From: Phocoenobacter atlanticus subsp. cyclopteri
GTDB taxonomy: Bacteria; Pseudomonadota; Gammaproteobacteria; Enterobacterales; Pasteurellaceae
DNA: 64,000 bases
Direction of reading: 5' to 3'
Assembly (NCBI RefSeq): GCF_018343795.1
Contig: NZ_CP074346.1
Location: 744,001-808,000 of the forward strand
A model generated the notes under the pieces. That model did not search any database. It saw nothing but the letters and a program-made list of their open reading frames with translations, and was not told the origin of the DNA. Of the stretch, positions 55,343-63,386 are shown in pieces; the first letter of the stretch is position 1; the number at the start of each line of letters is the position of its first letter. The position numbers and the translations under genes are program-made.

Positions 55343-55528
55343 ATGCCTACTAAACATATTGATAATTTAACTTGGGATCGTGTTCAGAAAGAACACGTAA
55401 AAGCCGTGATTTTAACTAAAACCAGTTTTAAAGATACGGAGATTTTAAAAATGTTAATTAATAAAGGATTGGAACATATCTCTGATAGTGACTACCAAAA
55501 ATTTGCAGATCAAAAAGAAGGAAGATAG
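55343..55528 (+). CDS. small protein of unknown function
   Basis: The 61-residue protein starts MPTKHIDNLTWDRVQKEHVK and is amphipathic. It has an AGAGAG ribosome binding site. It resembles small proteins seen on plasmids and integrative elements in general shape, but I cannot name a family. It sits inside the GATC-rich zone. Confidence 0.5.
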   Translation: MPTKHIDNLTWDRVQKEHVKAVILTKTSFKDTEILKMLINKGLEHISDSDYQKFADQKEGR

Positions 55529-55566
55529 CGATTTGTGGATCTCTATTAATGATCTAGAAAGGGATC

Positions 55567-55619
55567 AAGCGGTAGGATCATTTTAGTTTTTTACAAATTG
55601 TTATTAGTATCTTACCGCT
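55567..55619. repeat. inverted uptake-signal-like pair after the small gene
   Basis: AAGCGGTA near 55567 pairs with TTACCGCT near 55612. It lies between the small gene and the end of xseA, which converge here, and may act as a terminator. Confidence 0.5.
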
Positions 55620-55636
55620 ATAAAAATAAAAGGATC

Positions 55637-56965
55637 TTAATTATTTATCTTAATAACTTCACTGATTAATTCGCCTTTTAATACTTTTGTTTTAATTTGA
55701 TCACCCATTTTTATTTGTTTTATTGATGTGATCACTTCATTATTCTCATTTTTGGTTACGCTATACCCCCTTGAAAGTACTTTTAAGGGGCTTAAACTTT
55801 CAAGCTGAGTACAATATTGTTGGAATAATTGTTGTTTTTGAGTGAATTTTTTTTCTATTGCATAGTTTAAACGTTGTGTTAAATAATCTTGCTTCTGCTG
55901 TTGTTTTATTAAATAAGAAGACAATGGATTTAATTTTACCCTCTGATTTAGTTGTACAATGCTCTGCTTTTTAGTTTTAACAACCTGTTGAAATGCCTTT
56001 AATAACAATGTTTTTTGTTGTTCAAGTTGTGTTTTTTGATAGTCAACTTGACGCATTGGATGTTGAAAACTTAAACGTTTTTGTAATTGCTTAAGCTGAG
56101 TGATCTTAGTTCCCCATAAACGATCGAAAGCAAAATTGGATCTATCATAATATTGTTGTAATTGACGTAATAGATCTTGTTGATCTCGACTCACTAATTC
56201 AGCTGCTGCTGAAGGTGTCGGAGCTCTAAGATCTGCCACAAAATCTGCAATGGTTACATCAACTTCGTGTCCTACGGCACTAATAATGGGAATATCTGAC
56301 TTAAAAATGGCATAGGCAACGTCTTCTTCATTAAAACACCACAAATCCTCTAATGAGCCACCTCCTCGTCCTATAATAAGCACATCACATTCTTTACGGC
56401 TATTTGCCACTTCAATACTTGTGACAATGTCACGCTTTGCTTCACTTCCCTGCACCAAAGTTGGATAAATAATGATATTTAAACTAGGATCGCGACGTTG
56501 TAACACATTTAATATATCTTGTAATGCAGCACCTGTTGAAGAGGTTACAATTCCCACTGCTTTTACAAATGATGGAATCGCTTTTTTATATTGTTGTGAA
56601 AATAACCCCGCTTCAGATAGCTTTATTTTCAGCTGTTCGAATTGCTGTTGTAATAAACCATCCCCTGCCATCTGCATACTTTCAATAATAAGTTGATAAT
56701 CCCCTCTTGGCTCATACAAACTTATTTTGGCACAAACTAACACTTGCATACCATTTTGAGGTTGAAAATTGACGGATCGATTTTTCATTCTGAACATCGC
56801 ACTACGAACCTGAGCCTTATCATCTTTTAAAGTAAGATACCAATGCCCTGAAACAGGCTGGCTAAAATTAGAAATTTCTCCTGTCAGCCAAATATGCCCC
56901 AGCTCCATTTCAAGTAGATTACGAACGGTATAGTTAAGTTGTGTAACAGTTAGAATATTACTCAT
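55637..56965 (-). CDS. xseA: exodeoxyribonuclease VII large subunit
   Basis: The 442-residue protein has an N-terminal OB-fold (about residues 1-105, with GEISNFSQPVSGHWYLTLKD then AQVRSAMFR), the catalytic region GIVTSSTGAALQDI, GRGGGSLEDLW and SAVGHEVDVTIAD FVADLRAPTPSAAAE, and a long coiled-coil followed by a C-terminal LKVLSRGYSV motif. Exonuclease VII degrades single-stranded DNA with the small subunit XseB. Confidence 0.97.
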   Translation of the reverse strand: MSNILTVTQLNYTVRNLLEMELGHIWLTGEISNFSQPVSGHWYLTLKDDKAQVRSAMFRMKNRSVNFQPQNGMQVLVCAKISLYEPRGDYQLIIESMQMAGDGLLQQQFEQLKIKLSEAGLFSQQYKKAIPSFVKAVGIVTSSTGAALQDILNVLQRRDPSLNIIIYPTLVQGSEAKRDIVTSIEVANSRKECDVLIIGRGGGSLEDLWCFNEEDVAYAIFKSDIPIISAVGHEVDVTIADFVADLRAPTPSAAAELVSRDQQDLLRQLQQYYDRSNFAFDRLWGTKITQLKQLQKRLSFQHPMRQVDYQKTQLEQQKTLLLKAFQQVVKTKKQSIVQLNQRVKLNPLSSYLIKQQQKQDYLTQRLNYAIEKKFTQKQQLFQQYCTQLESLSPLKVLSRGYSVTKNENNEVITSIKQIKMGDQIKTKVLKGELISEVIKINN

Positions 56966-57259
56966 TGCAAATATCGGTGATTAAAATAATAGAGTAAGTT
57001 TACTAAAATATGGAAATAAAGAAAGGGATATCTAAAAAATGACTCATTAATCGCAACAGCGTAACGCAAAAGTAAGGTTGTATGCTCCCCTGCTTTCATT
57101 TCATTAATTCGAAAATAAATTAAGCGGTATGATGTTCTCCATTTTTTGCAAATTTTGATCAGGATATATAAAAAATACTCGTCTAATTTTCGGTTGTTGA
57201 CTAAGTTTGTACACTATAACATTGCTTATATCAAAAGATCATATTTAGGAATATAAGCA

Positions 57260-58018
57260 ATGAGATTTAAAGAATTACATAATCAGACTAAACCACTACT
57301 AATCGCAAATGTTTGGGATGTACCTAGTGCAAAAATTGCGGAGAAACAAAACTTTCAAGCAATTGGCACATCAAGTGCAGCAATTACAACACTTTTAGGC
57401 TATGAAGATGGTGAAAAAATCAGCTTTTCAGAATTAGAATATTTTGTAAAACGTATTATTTCAAATACAAAATTGCCATTATCTGTTGATTTAGAAGCTG
57501 GATATAGCCGAAACCCAGCAACAATTGTTAATCATATTAAAAAATTAGCCCAATTAGGCGTTGTTGGTATTAATATCGAAGACAGTGTCGTGATCAATGA
57601 TATTCGGACACTAGTTAATGCGGATGACTTTACAAAAATCTTAAAAGAAGTAACAGAACATTTAAAAAAAGAGGATATCAATATTTTTATAAATGTACGA
57701 ATTGATACATTTTTACTAGATATTTAAAATAAAATGGAAGAAACCAAGAATAGAATCGAACTGTATGAGAAAACAAATATAAATGGGATATTTTTACCTT
57801 GCATTGAAAAGATAACGGATATAAAAGAGGTTGTTAATTATACAAAATTACCTATAAATGTAATGTGTATGCCCAATCTTCCTGATTTTGAAACATTACA
57901 TCAATTGGGGGTAAAGCGAATAAGTATGGGAAATTTTTTATTTGACAAAATGTATCGTCAACTTGAGAATACAATGCAAGAAATTTCAAATCACCAATCA
58001 TTTCAAGCGATTTTTTAA
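57260..58018 (+). pseudogene. isocitrate lyase/PEP mutase-family gene with internal stop
   Basis: Two frames, 57260-57727 and 57734-58018, are in the same register and are separated only by a TAA at 57725-57727. Together they give a full-length 252-residue protein. The first part has IANVWDVPSAKIAE, AIGTSSAAI and SVDLEAGYSRNP, the PEP-mutase/isocitrate-lyase signature; the second continues the barrel with GIFLPCIEKI. The stop is probably a nonsense mutation. The ada stop-start is directly adjoining. Confidence 0.82.
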
Positions 58019-59077
58019 ATGCGAATTACAGATAAAAAGACCATCAACACCTATTACACTGATCTACTAGAAAGAAATCAACAGTTTGTGGGGATCTTTT
58101 TTGTAGGCGTAAAAACAACCTCTGTTTTTTGCATTGCGACTTGTCGAGCCAGAAAACCTAAATTAGAAAATGTTGAGTTTTATACGACATTCAAAGAGGC
58201 TTTAGACAATGGTTACAGACCTTGTAAAATTTGTAAACCTACTGAAAATGCAAATAAAGCACCAAAGCAAGTAGAATTGGCTATTCAATTAGTGAAAGAA
58301 AATCCAAAGGAAAAAATAACGGATTATCAACTCCGCCAAAAAGGAATAAGCCCTGACGTTGTACGTAGATGGTTTAATAAGCATTATGGAATGACTTTTC
58401 AGGCATACCAAAGAATGTACAGAATAAACAATGCCTATCAAGAATTAAAAAAAGGAAAGAACACCACTCACACCGCCTTTGATTCAGGTTACGAATCATT
58501 AAGTGGCTTTGGTTATACTTTTAAAAAAATGATCGGAAAATCCCCTAAAAACAGTAACGAGAAAAGTATTATTTTAATTAGTCGCTTAACAACACCACTT
58601 GGAGCAATGTTTGCCTGTGCCACAGAAAATGGTATCTGTTTATTGGAATTTGTAGATAGACGAATGCTCGAAACGGAATTTAGAGATCTACAAAAAAGAT
58701 TAAACGCTAAAATATTAACAGGTGAAAATAAACATATCACACAAGTAAAAAAGGAGCTCACTGAATATTTTGAAGGTACACGAAAAACCTTTGATGTGAA
58801 ACTGGACACTCCTGGAACCGACTTTCAACAAAGCGTTTGGAATGCGCTACAAGAAATAGAATATGGAACAACAACGACTTATCAAACTCAAGCAGAAAAG
58901 ATCAATAATCCAAAAGCCATAAGGGCGGTCGCTGCTGCCAATGGTTATAACCGAATTTCTATCATTATTCCTTGCCACAGAGTTATCGGAAAAAACGGAA
59001 AATTAACGGGTTATGGCGGTGGAATCGAACGAAAAAAATGGTTGATTGAACACGAACGTAAAAATATCAATAGATAA
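58019..59077 (+). CDS. ada: Ada-type methyltransferase and AraC regulator
   Basis: The 352-residue protein has all three Ada parts. The N-terminal zinc domain has Cys38, Cys42, Cys69 and Cys72 (FCIATCRARKP and PCKICKP). An AraC-type helix-turn-helix follows (about residues 80-175). The C-terminal O6-alkylguanine methyltransferase domain has the acceptor PCHRVIGKNGKLTGYGGG. It repairs alkylated DNA and activates its own regulon. It starts right after the preceding stop codon (TAAATG), so the two are co-transcribed. Confidence 0.95.
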   Translation: MRITDKKTINTYYTDLLERNQQFVGIFFVGVKTTSVFCIATCRARKPKLENVEFYTTFKEALDNGYRPCKICKPTENANKAPKQVELAIQLVKENPKEKITDYQLRQKGISPDVVRRWFNKHYGMTFQAYQRMYRINNAYQELKKGKNTTHTAFDSGYESLSGFGYTFKKMIGKSPKNSNEKSIILISRLTTPLGAMFACATENGICLLEFVDRRMLETEFRDLQKRLNAKILTGENKHITQVKKELTEYFEGTRKTFDVKLDTPGTDFQQSVWNALQEIEYGTTTTYQTQAEKINNPKAIRAVAAANGYNRISIIIPCHRVIGKNGKLTGYGGGIERKKWLIEHERKNINR

Positions 59078-59110
59078 CCCTTCATCAAAAATTTATCTTT
59101 TAAAAAATTA

Positions 59111-59162
59111 AGCGGTAGGATGATCTTAAATTTTTGCAAATTTTAGTTAGGATCTGACCGCT
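59111..59162. repeat. inverted uptake-signal-like pair after ada
   Basis: AGCGGTAGGAT at 59111 is answered by GACCGCT near 59156, with TTTTTGCAAA in between. It lies just after ada and may act as a terminator. Confidence 0.5.
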
Positions 59163-59235
59163 ACTACTCTACCTATAAAGTCAATAATTGTGTATTATTT
59201 ATATTAACAAAATTTATAAAGTATCAAATATAAGT

Positions 59236-59803
59236 ATGAAATTTAAAAAAGATAAAAATTTAACAACTAAAATATACTCTTTGCACGATTCTCGTATTCA
59301 ACAGATTTATTTTAAAATATATTAGAAAGATACAGCACGCAAACTTATACTACTTATTTGAATTCAATAAAAACAAAAGAATTATTTAGAGACTTAGATA
59401 CACCACAAATGACGGTAGTATGATAGCATCATTTCTTCGCTCGCCAAATAATATTATGTTTTACGGTTCATCAGAAAAATTTCCTTTTTGTGATGATACT
59501 CATAGGGCATTTAGAGAAGTAAAACCTGAGGACGAAAATGCAAAACCCAAAAATTGTACGTTTTATAAAACAAAGCCACAATATCAATTAAAACTGATAG
59601 ATGATGTAACACTTAGTTATTATCTTACTGGCGAAAATCATTTTGTGATAGGTATAGGTACTAAGGATCTTTATTATTATGAATTAACCTTTAAAAATAA
59701 AACAATAAAGTTTAAGAGCGTAGTTCCCGTTGTCGCACTTCCCGACAGCCCGAATTATAAAAATCTCATAGAGTACAATGGCAATACTTACCATTTAGAG
59801 TAA
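59236..59803 (+). pseudogene. degraded gene of unknown function
   Basis: An ATG at 59236 starts a frame that stops after about 29 codons. A second frame reads on with ILERYSTQTYTTYLNS and a third, from 59420, gives 127 residues including NNIMFYGSSEKFPF. At least two frame changes are needed to join them. It looks like a decayed gene; the family is unknown. Confidence 0.5.
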
Positions 59804-59948
59804 AGCAACTAAAAAATACGCTATAAAATTAACGTTACAGCGTAATGATGAAATGGAAGAATATATCTAGTTTTTGGTAAGGTAATGAAGATTTAAAAGG
59901 ATATTTGCAAATTTTTGATAACATCATACCGCTTGTATCTCCTATTTA

Positions 59949-60087
59949 CTCAAAATACCCTTTATTTTTAGCTGTTTTAAAATCACTTTATTATCAATAA
60001 GTTACAAAACCTGCTAAAAAAAGGGTATTTTTGCTATTTTTTCACTTCAGATATTGCAAAATAAGGGATTTATCAATAAAATTTCTA
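59949..60087 (+). promoter_or_regulatory. CRISPR array 2 leader with IHF site
   Basis: This region matches the array 1 leader closely on the opposite strand. The same IHF consensus TATCAATAAGTTA lies at 59992-60004, 83 bp before the first repeat. Blocks CTTTATTATCAATAAGTTAC and CTATTTTTTCACTTCAGATA are shared. Confidence 0.8.
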
Positions 60088-60355
60088 GTTAACCATCGTG
60101 TAGATGGCTTAGAAACTTATTTTAGAAATTACAGAATAAAAAAAGAAGTTAACCATCGTGTAGATGGCTTAGAAAGCTATACTGAGAAAACGGCGATCTT
60201 TCGATCTGTTAACCATCGTGTAGATGGCTTAGAAATCTATTCTAAGTTTCCAAGAGTTGTTTGCGACGTTAACCATCGTGTAGATGGCTTAGAAACAATA
60301 TCCATCGTATAAATCACGCTTTGACAAGTTAACCATCGTGTAGATGGCTTAGAAA
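60088..60355 (+). CRISPR. type I-F-like CRISPR array 2 (5 repeats, 4 spacers)
   Basis: Five identical 28-bp repeats lie at 60088, 60148, 60208, 60268 and 60328, with 32-bp spacers. They differ from array 1 by one base in the loop (GTGTA instead of GAGTA). The direction, given by the leader, is rightward. No cas gene is seen near it. Confidence 0.95.
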
Positions 60356-60754
60356 ACTTTCACAATCTTTTACGGATGCGTTTAAAAAGCAACTTTCTAA
60401 CTATCCGCAACAAATTCTGAAACATTTAAAAGAAAATAAACTTAGATGTGTACTGTTACGCTTAACGCAACAATCACAGCCACTTCTCACGGTTTAAAAG
60501 CTGGAGATTGTATTAAAATCAAAGAATTAGGTTCAATAAGGGGACTGCTTAGATTCAATAGCGAAGTGCAACATTTCGGCAATAAAGAGATGATTATCGG
60601 ACAGCTCAAATATCACACTTGCTCGCTTTAATAGACCGAGACAGCAAAAGCGAACTATCAAAGCTACAAGATTTTGGAATAAATCAAGTTTTGAGAAAGA
60701 TGAGGACGAAAATGATGGTAGTGCAGAGTTTTTAGCCAATAGATAATCAGTAAA
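60356..60754. other. remnant coding fragments, possibly phage
   Basis: No intact gene is seen. One fragment near 60446 reads TVTLNATITATSHGLKAGDC, a pattern seen in phage tail-type proteins. A frame directly after the array gives SQSFTDAFKKQLSNYPQQIL and one near 60630 gives ARFNRPRQQKRTIKATRFW-like text. All are cut by stops. They may be prophage remains; this is uncertain. Confidence 0.35.
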
Positions 60755-60783
60755 TTGACTAAAAAAGCAATTAAGTATATACT
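60755..60783 (+). promoter_or_regulatory. promoter of the mazEF-type pair
   Basis: TTGACT (60755-60760) and TATACT (60778-60783) are separated by exactly 17 bp, a strong sigma-70 pattern. GTATATAC, a short palindrome over the -10 box, could be a binding site for the toxin-antitoxin complex. Confidence 0.7.
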
Positions 60784-60814
60784 TTGTATAAATTAGATAC
60801 TGAAGGGGAATTTT

Positions 60815-61060
60815 ATGCAAATTCAAATTAAAAAATGGGGTAATAGTGCAGCGATAAGGCTACCACAAGCATTTTTAGCACAACTTAATCTTTCTAATAA
60901 TGATAATTTAGATATCGAAATTAGTGATAATTCGTTGGTGTTGCGCCCTGTTAATAAAGTTAAGTACGATTTAAAAACCTTACTTAATGAAATGCCAGAT
61001 GGCTTACCAAGAGTAGAAGGATGGGATGAAATGCCAAGCGTAGGGTTAGAGGAGCTATAA
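60815..61060 (+). CDS. MazE-type antitoxin (AbrB/SpoVT fold)
   Basis: The 81-residue protein has the swapped-hairpin fold: IKKWGNSAAIRLPQAFL then an acidic C-terminal tail that would bind the toxin. Together with the MazF-type protein that overlaps its stop by one base, it forms a type II toxin-antitoxin pair and should repress the promoter at 60755. A GAAGGGG site precedes the ATG. Confidence 0.92.
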   Translation: MQIQIKKWGNSAAIRLPQAFLAQLNLSNNDNLDIEISDNSLVLRPVNKVKYDLKTLLNEMPDGLPRVEGWDEMPSVGLEEL

Positions 61061-61404
61061 TGTATATTCCCAAAAAAGGTGATATCATCCATTTACAGTT
61101 CGATCCTGCGAGCGGTTCAGAAATGAAAGGCGAGCATTATGCTTTAGTAGTAAGTAGCCAGTTGTTTAATAAACAAGGTTTAGCTTTTGTTTGCCCCATT
61201 TCTCAAGGAAAGGTTAATCAAGCTCGTTCTTTTGGTACCGTAGTAACACTTATGGGAAGTGGTACCCACACACAAGGTTCAGTACATTGTCATCAATTGA
61301 AGTCATTAGATTGGAAAAGCAGACAAGCTAAATTTAAAGAAAGCGTGCCTGATTTTATTATTGATGATGTTTTGTTAAGAATTGAGGCTATTTTATCTGA
61401 TTAG
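61060..61404 (+). CDS. MazF-type toxin (PemK/ChpB-like)
   Basis: The 114-residue protein has the MazF signature: YIPKKGDIIHLQFDPASGSE then MKGEHYALVVSS, FVCPISQG and VHCHQLKSLDW. It is expected to be a ribosome-independent RNase cutting mRNA at short motifs. It overlaps its antitoxin gene by one base (TAATG). Confidence 0.93.
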   Translation: MYIPKKGDIIHLQFDPASGSEMKGEHYALVVSSQLFNKQGLAFVCPISQGKVNQARSFGTVVTLMGSGTHTQGSVHCHQLKSLDWKSRQAKFKESVPDFIIDDVLLRIEAILSD

Positions 61405-61488
61405 GTATTTTTTGGCAGTTGCACCACAAAAAGAGCTGGGTAATCGTGTATAAAAACAAATCGTAGATAAGATAACCGGAGAAATATT

Positions 61489-61770
61489 ATGGGAGCATTA
61501 ATTGTTTGTGGAGTTGTACTCTATTTACTAATGGGTTTTTTGGCGTGGCTAAACATTAACCCTTTTATAATACTTATTCCTGTAGCTATTGTGGGAATGA
61601 TTGCGCTCACATCTTGGTTTAAAAGTACCTTTGGAGGCTATTATAGTCTTATTCCTTGGGGGGTATTGGCGTTGGCAAATATTGGTTGGATAATTCAAAT
61701 CAAGTTAGATCCAACGCTAACCAAAGAACAAAAAACAAAAAACAAAAAACAAATAAATTATTTAGAATAA
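61489..61770 (+). CDS. small membrane protein of unknown function
   Basis: The 93-residue protein has two or three hydrophobic segments (about residues 3-20, 24-42 and 50-70), with WFKSTFGGYYSLIPWG between, and a charged C-terminal tail. It has a GGAGAAA ribosome binding site. No family is recognised. Confidence 0.65.
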   Translation: MGALIVCGVVLYLLMGFLAWLNINPFIILIPVAIVGMIALTSWFKSTFGGYYSLIPWGVLALANIGWIIQIKLDPTLTKEQKTKNKKQINYLE

Positions 61771-61969
61771 ATGATTTTGAATAAAATCCATATTAGAGTG
61801 AATATTTTTATTTTTTAAAAAGCCACCGATATCCTACTGTAGGAGCAAATCTATATCTTTTACATTTTCAGAACAACTTTTTTGTAAATAAATACTGATT
61901 TCATTCTCTGTATTAAAATTAACATTTTATACTCCAATAATTTTTTATAAATTTCATTTTTCAACAAAT

Positions 61970-61985
61970 ACGAAAACGTTTGCAT
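61970..61985 (+). promoter_or_regulatory. PurR operator upstream of uraA
   Basis: ACGAAAACGTTTGCAT agrees closely with the PurR operator consensus ACGCAAACGTTTTCNT. It lies 57 bp before the uraA start, where PurR would repress uracil import. Confidence 0.8.
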
Positions 61986-62041
61986 TATTATTTTTATTCT
62001 GTATAATCAATCAGATTTTTTAACCAAATGGAGTGTAAATT

Positions 62042-63259
62042 ATGTCATCTTCTGAAAATATGAGTCCATCGAAACAGGCTTTTATGGGGCTCCAAATGCT
62101 CTTTGTCGCCTTTGGAGCATTGGTTTTAGTCCCCCTCCTGACAGGACTTAATCCCAATACTGCATTACTTACCGCTGGAATTGGTACTTTGTTATTTCAA
62201 GTTATTACGAAACGACAAGTACCAATTTTTTTGGCCTCTAGTTTTGCCTTTATTGCGCCTATTCAATATGGTGTACAAACTTGGGGAATTCCCGTTACCT
62301 TAGGTGCGCTTGCTTGTTCTGGATTGGTCTATGTAGTCTTAAGTTCTTTTGTTAAACTACGTGGTAATGATATATTGATGAAGCTTTTTCCTCCTGTCGT
62401 GGTCGGTCCTATCATCATCATCATTGGTTTAAGTTTAGCACCTGTCGCCGTAAATATGGCAACAGGAAAAGCAACAGGGACGGATTATAATACATCTATC
62501 ATTATTTCAATGACTACCCTTCTCGTTACTTTGATTGTATCGGTGTTTGCAAAAGGAATTTTACGTTTAGTCCCTATTCTATGTGCCATTACTGTGGGTT
62601 ATATTCTTTCCATCTTTATGGGAATTATTGATTTTACTAAAATCATTGAAGCACCTTGGTTTTCTCTACCTCAAATTACGACACCTGAATTTAAGTTAGA
62701 AGCCATTTTATATATGCTCCCTATTGCTATTGCACCTGCTATCGAACATATCGGAGATATGATGGCGATTAGTCAAGTAACAGGTAAAGATTTCTTAAAG
62801 AAACCGGGACTAAATCGTACATTGTTAGGTGATGGTGTTGCAACAATTACGGCCTCATTCTTAGGTGGACCACCTAATACCACTTATTCAGAAGTAACAG
62901 GTGCCGTAATGCTGACTAAAAACTTCAACCCTAAAATTATGACTTGGGCAGCTGTTTTTGCTATTTTAATGGCTTTTGTCGGAAAAATTGGTGCATTCTT
63001 ACAAACTATTCCTGCAGTTGTGATGGGGGGAATTATGATGCTTGTCTTTGGTGCAATTGCTGTTGTTGGTATTAATTCTCTGATTAAAAACAATGTTGAT
63101 TTAAATCAACCTCGTAATCTCTGTATTGTATCTGTTGTTCTTACATTTGGTATTGGAGGAATGCTTATTGATGTTGGCTTCTTCGCCATTAAAGGAATTG
63201 CTCTTTGTTCCGTGATTGCTATTTTAATGAATCTGTTACTGCCAAAAGAAGAGAATTAA
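62042..63259 (+). CDS. uraA: uracil permease, NCS2 family
   Basis: The 405-residue protein has about fourteen membrane helices and the NCS2 ligand-binding glutamates in IAPAIEHIGDM and GGPPNTTYSEVTGAV. Uracil is the best-supported substrate (UraA pattern), although xanthine-type relatives share the fold. It imports the base with protons. The PurR operator upstream links it to purine/pyrimidine control. Confidence 0.9.
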   Translation: MSSSENMSPSKQAFMGLQMLFVAFGALVLVPLLTGLNPNTALLTAGIGTLLFQVITKRQVPIFLASSFAFIAPIQYGVQTWGIPVTLGALACSGLVYVVLSSFVKLRGNDILMKLFPPVVVGPIIIIIGLSLAPVAVNMATGKATGTDYNTSIIISMTTLLVTLIVSVFAKGILRLVPILCAITVGYILSIFMGIIDFTKIIEAPWFSLPQITTPEFKLEAILYMLPIAIAPAIEHIGDMMAISQVTGKDFLKKPGLNRTLLGDGVATITASFLGGPPNTTYSEVTGAVMLTKNFNPKIMTWAAVFAILMAFVGKIGAFLQTIPAVVMGGIMMLVFGAIAVVGINSLIKNNVDLNQPRNLCIVSVVLTFGIGGMLIDVGFFAIKGIALCSVIAILMNLLLPKEEN

Positions 63260-63280
63260 TTTAATATTAACTTTTTAATC

Positions 63281-63311
63281 AACACCGCCTATTTTACAGG
63301 CGGTGTTTGTA
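63281..63311 (+). terminator. rho-independent terminator after uraA
   Basis: AACACCGCCT (63281-63290) pairs with AGGCGGTGTT (63298-63307) over a 7-base loop, followed by TTTGTATTTT. Confidence 0.88.
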
Positions 63312-63386
63312 TTTTAAATGTTTGATAAAATTTGCAAAAAAGTAAAATGATCTTACCGCTCCTAAACTATTTTGTAGTCGCACTAT

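Noticed and set aside
60031-60312. A 93-codon frame across CRISPR array 2
   Set aside because: It is made of the repeated NHRVDGLE translation of the CRISPR repeats; the repeat-spacer structure and leader explain it.
60533-60826. A minus-strand 97-codon frame before the mazEF-type pair
   Set aside because: It crosses the strong plus-strand promoter and has no recognisable domain.
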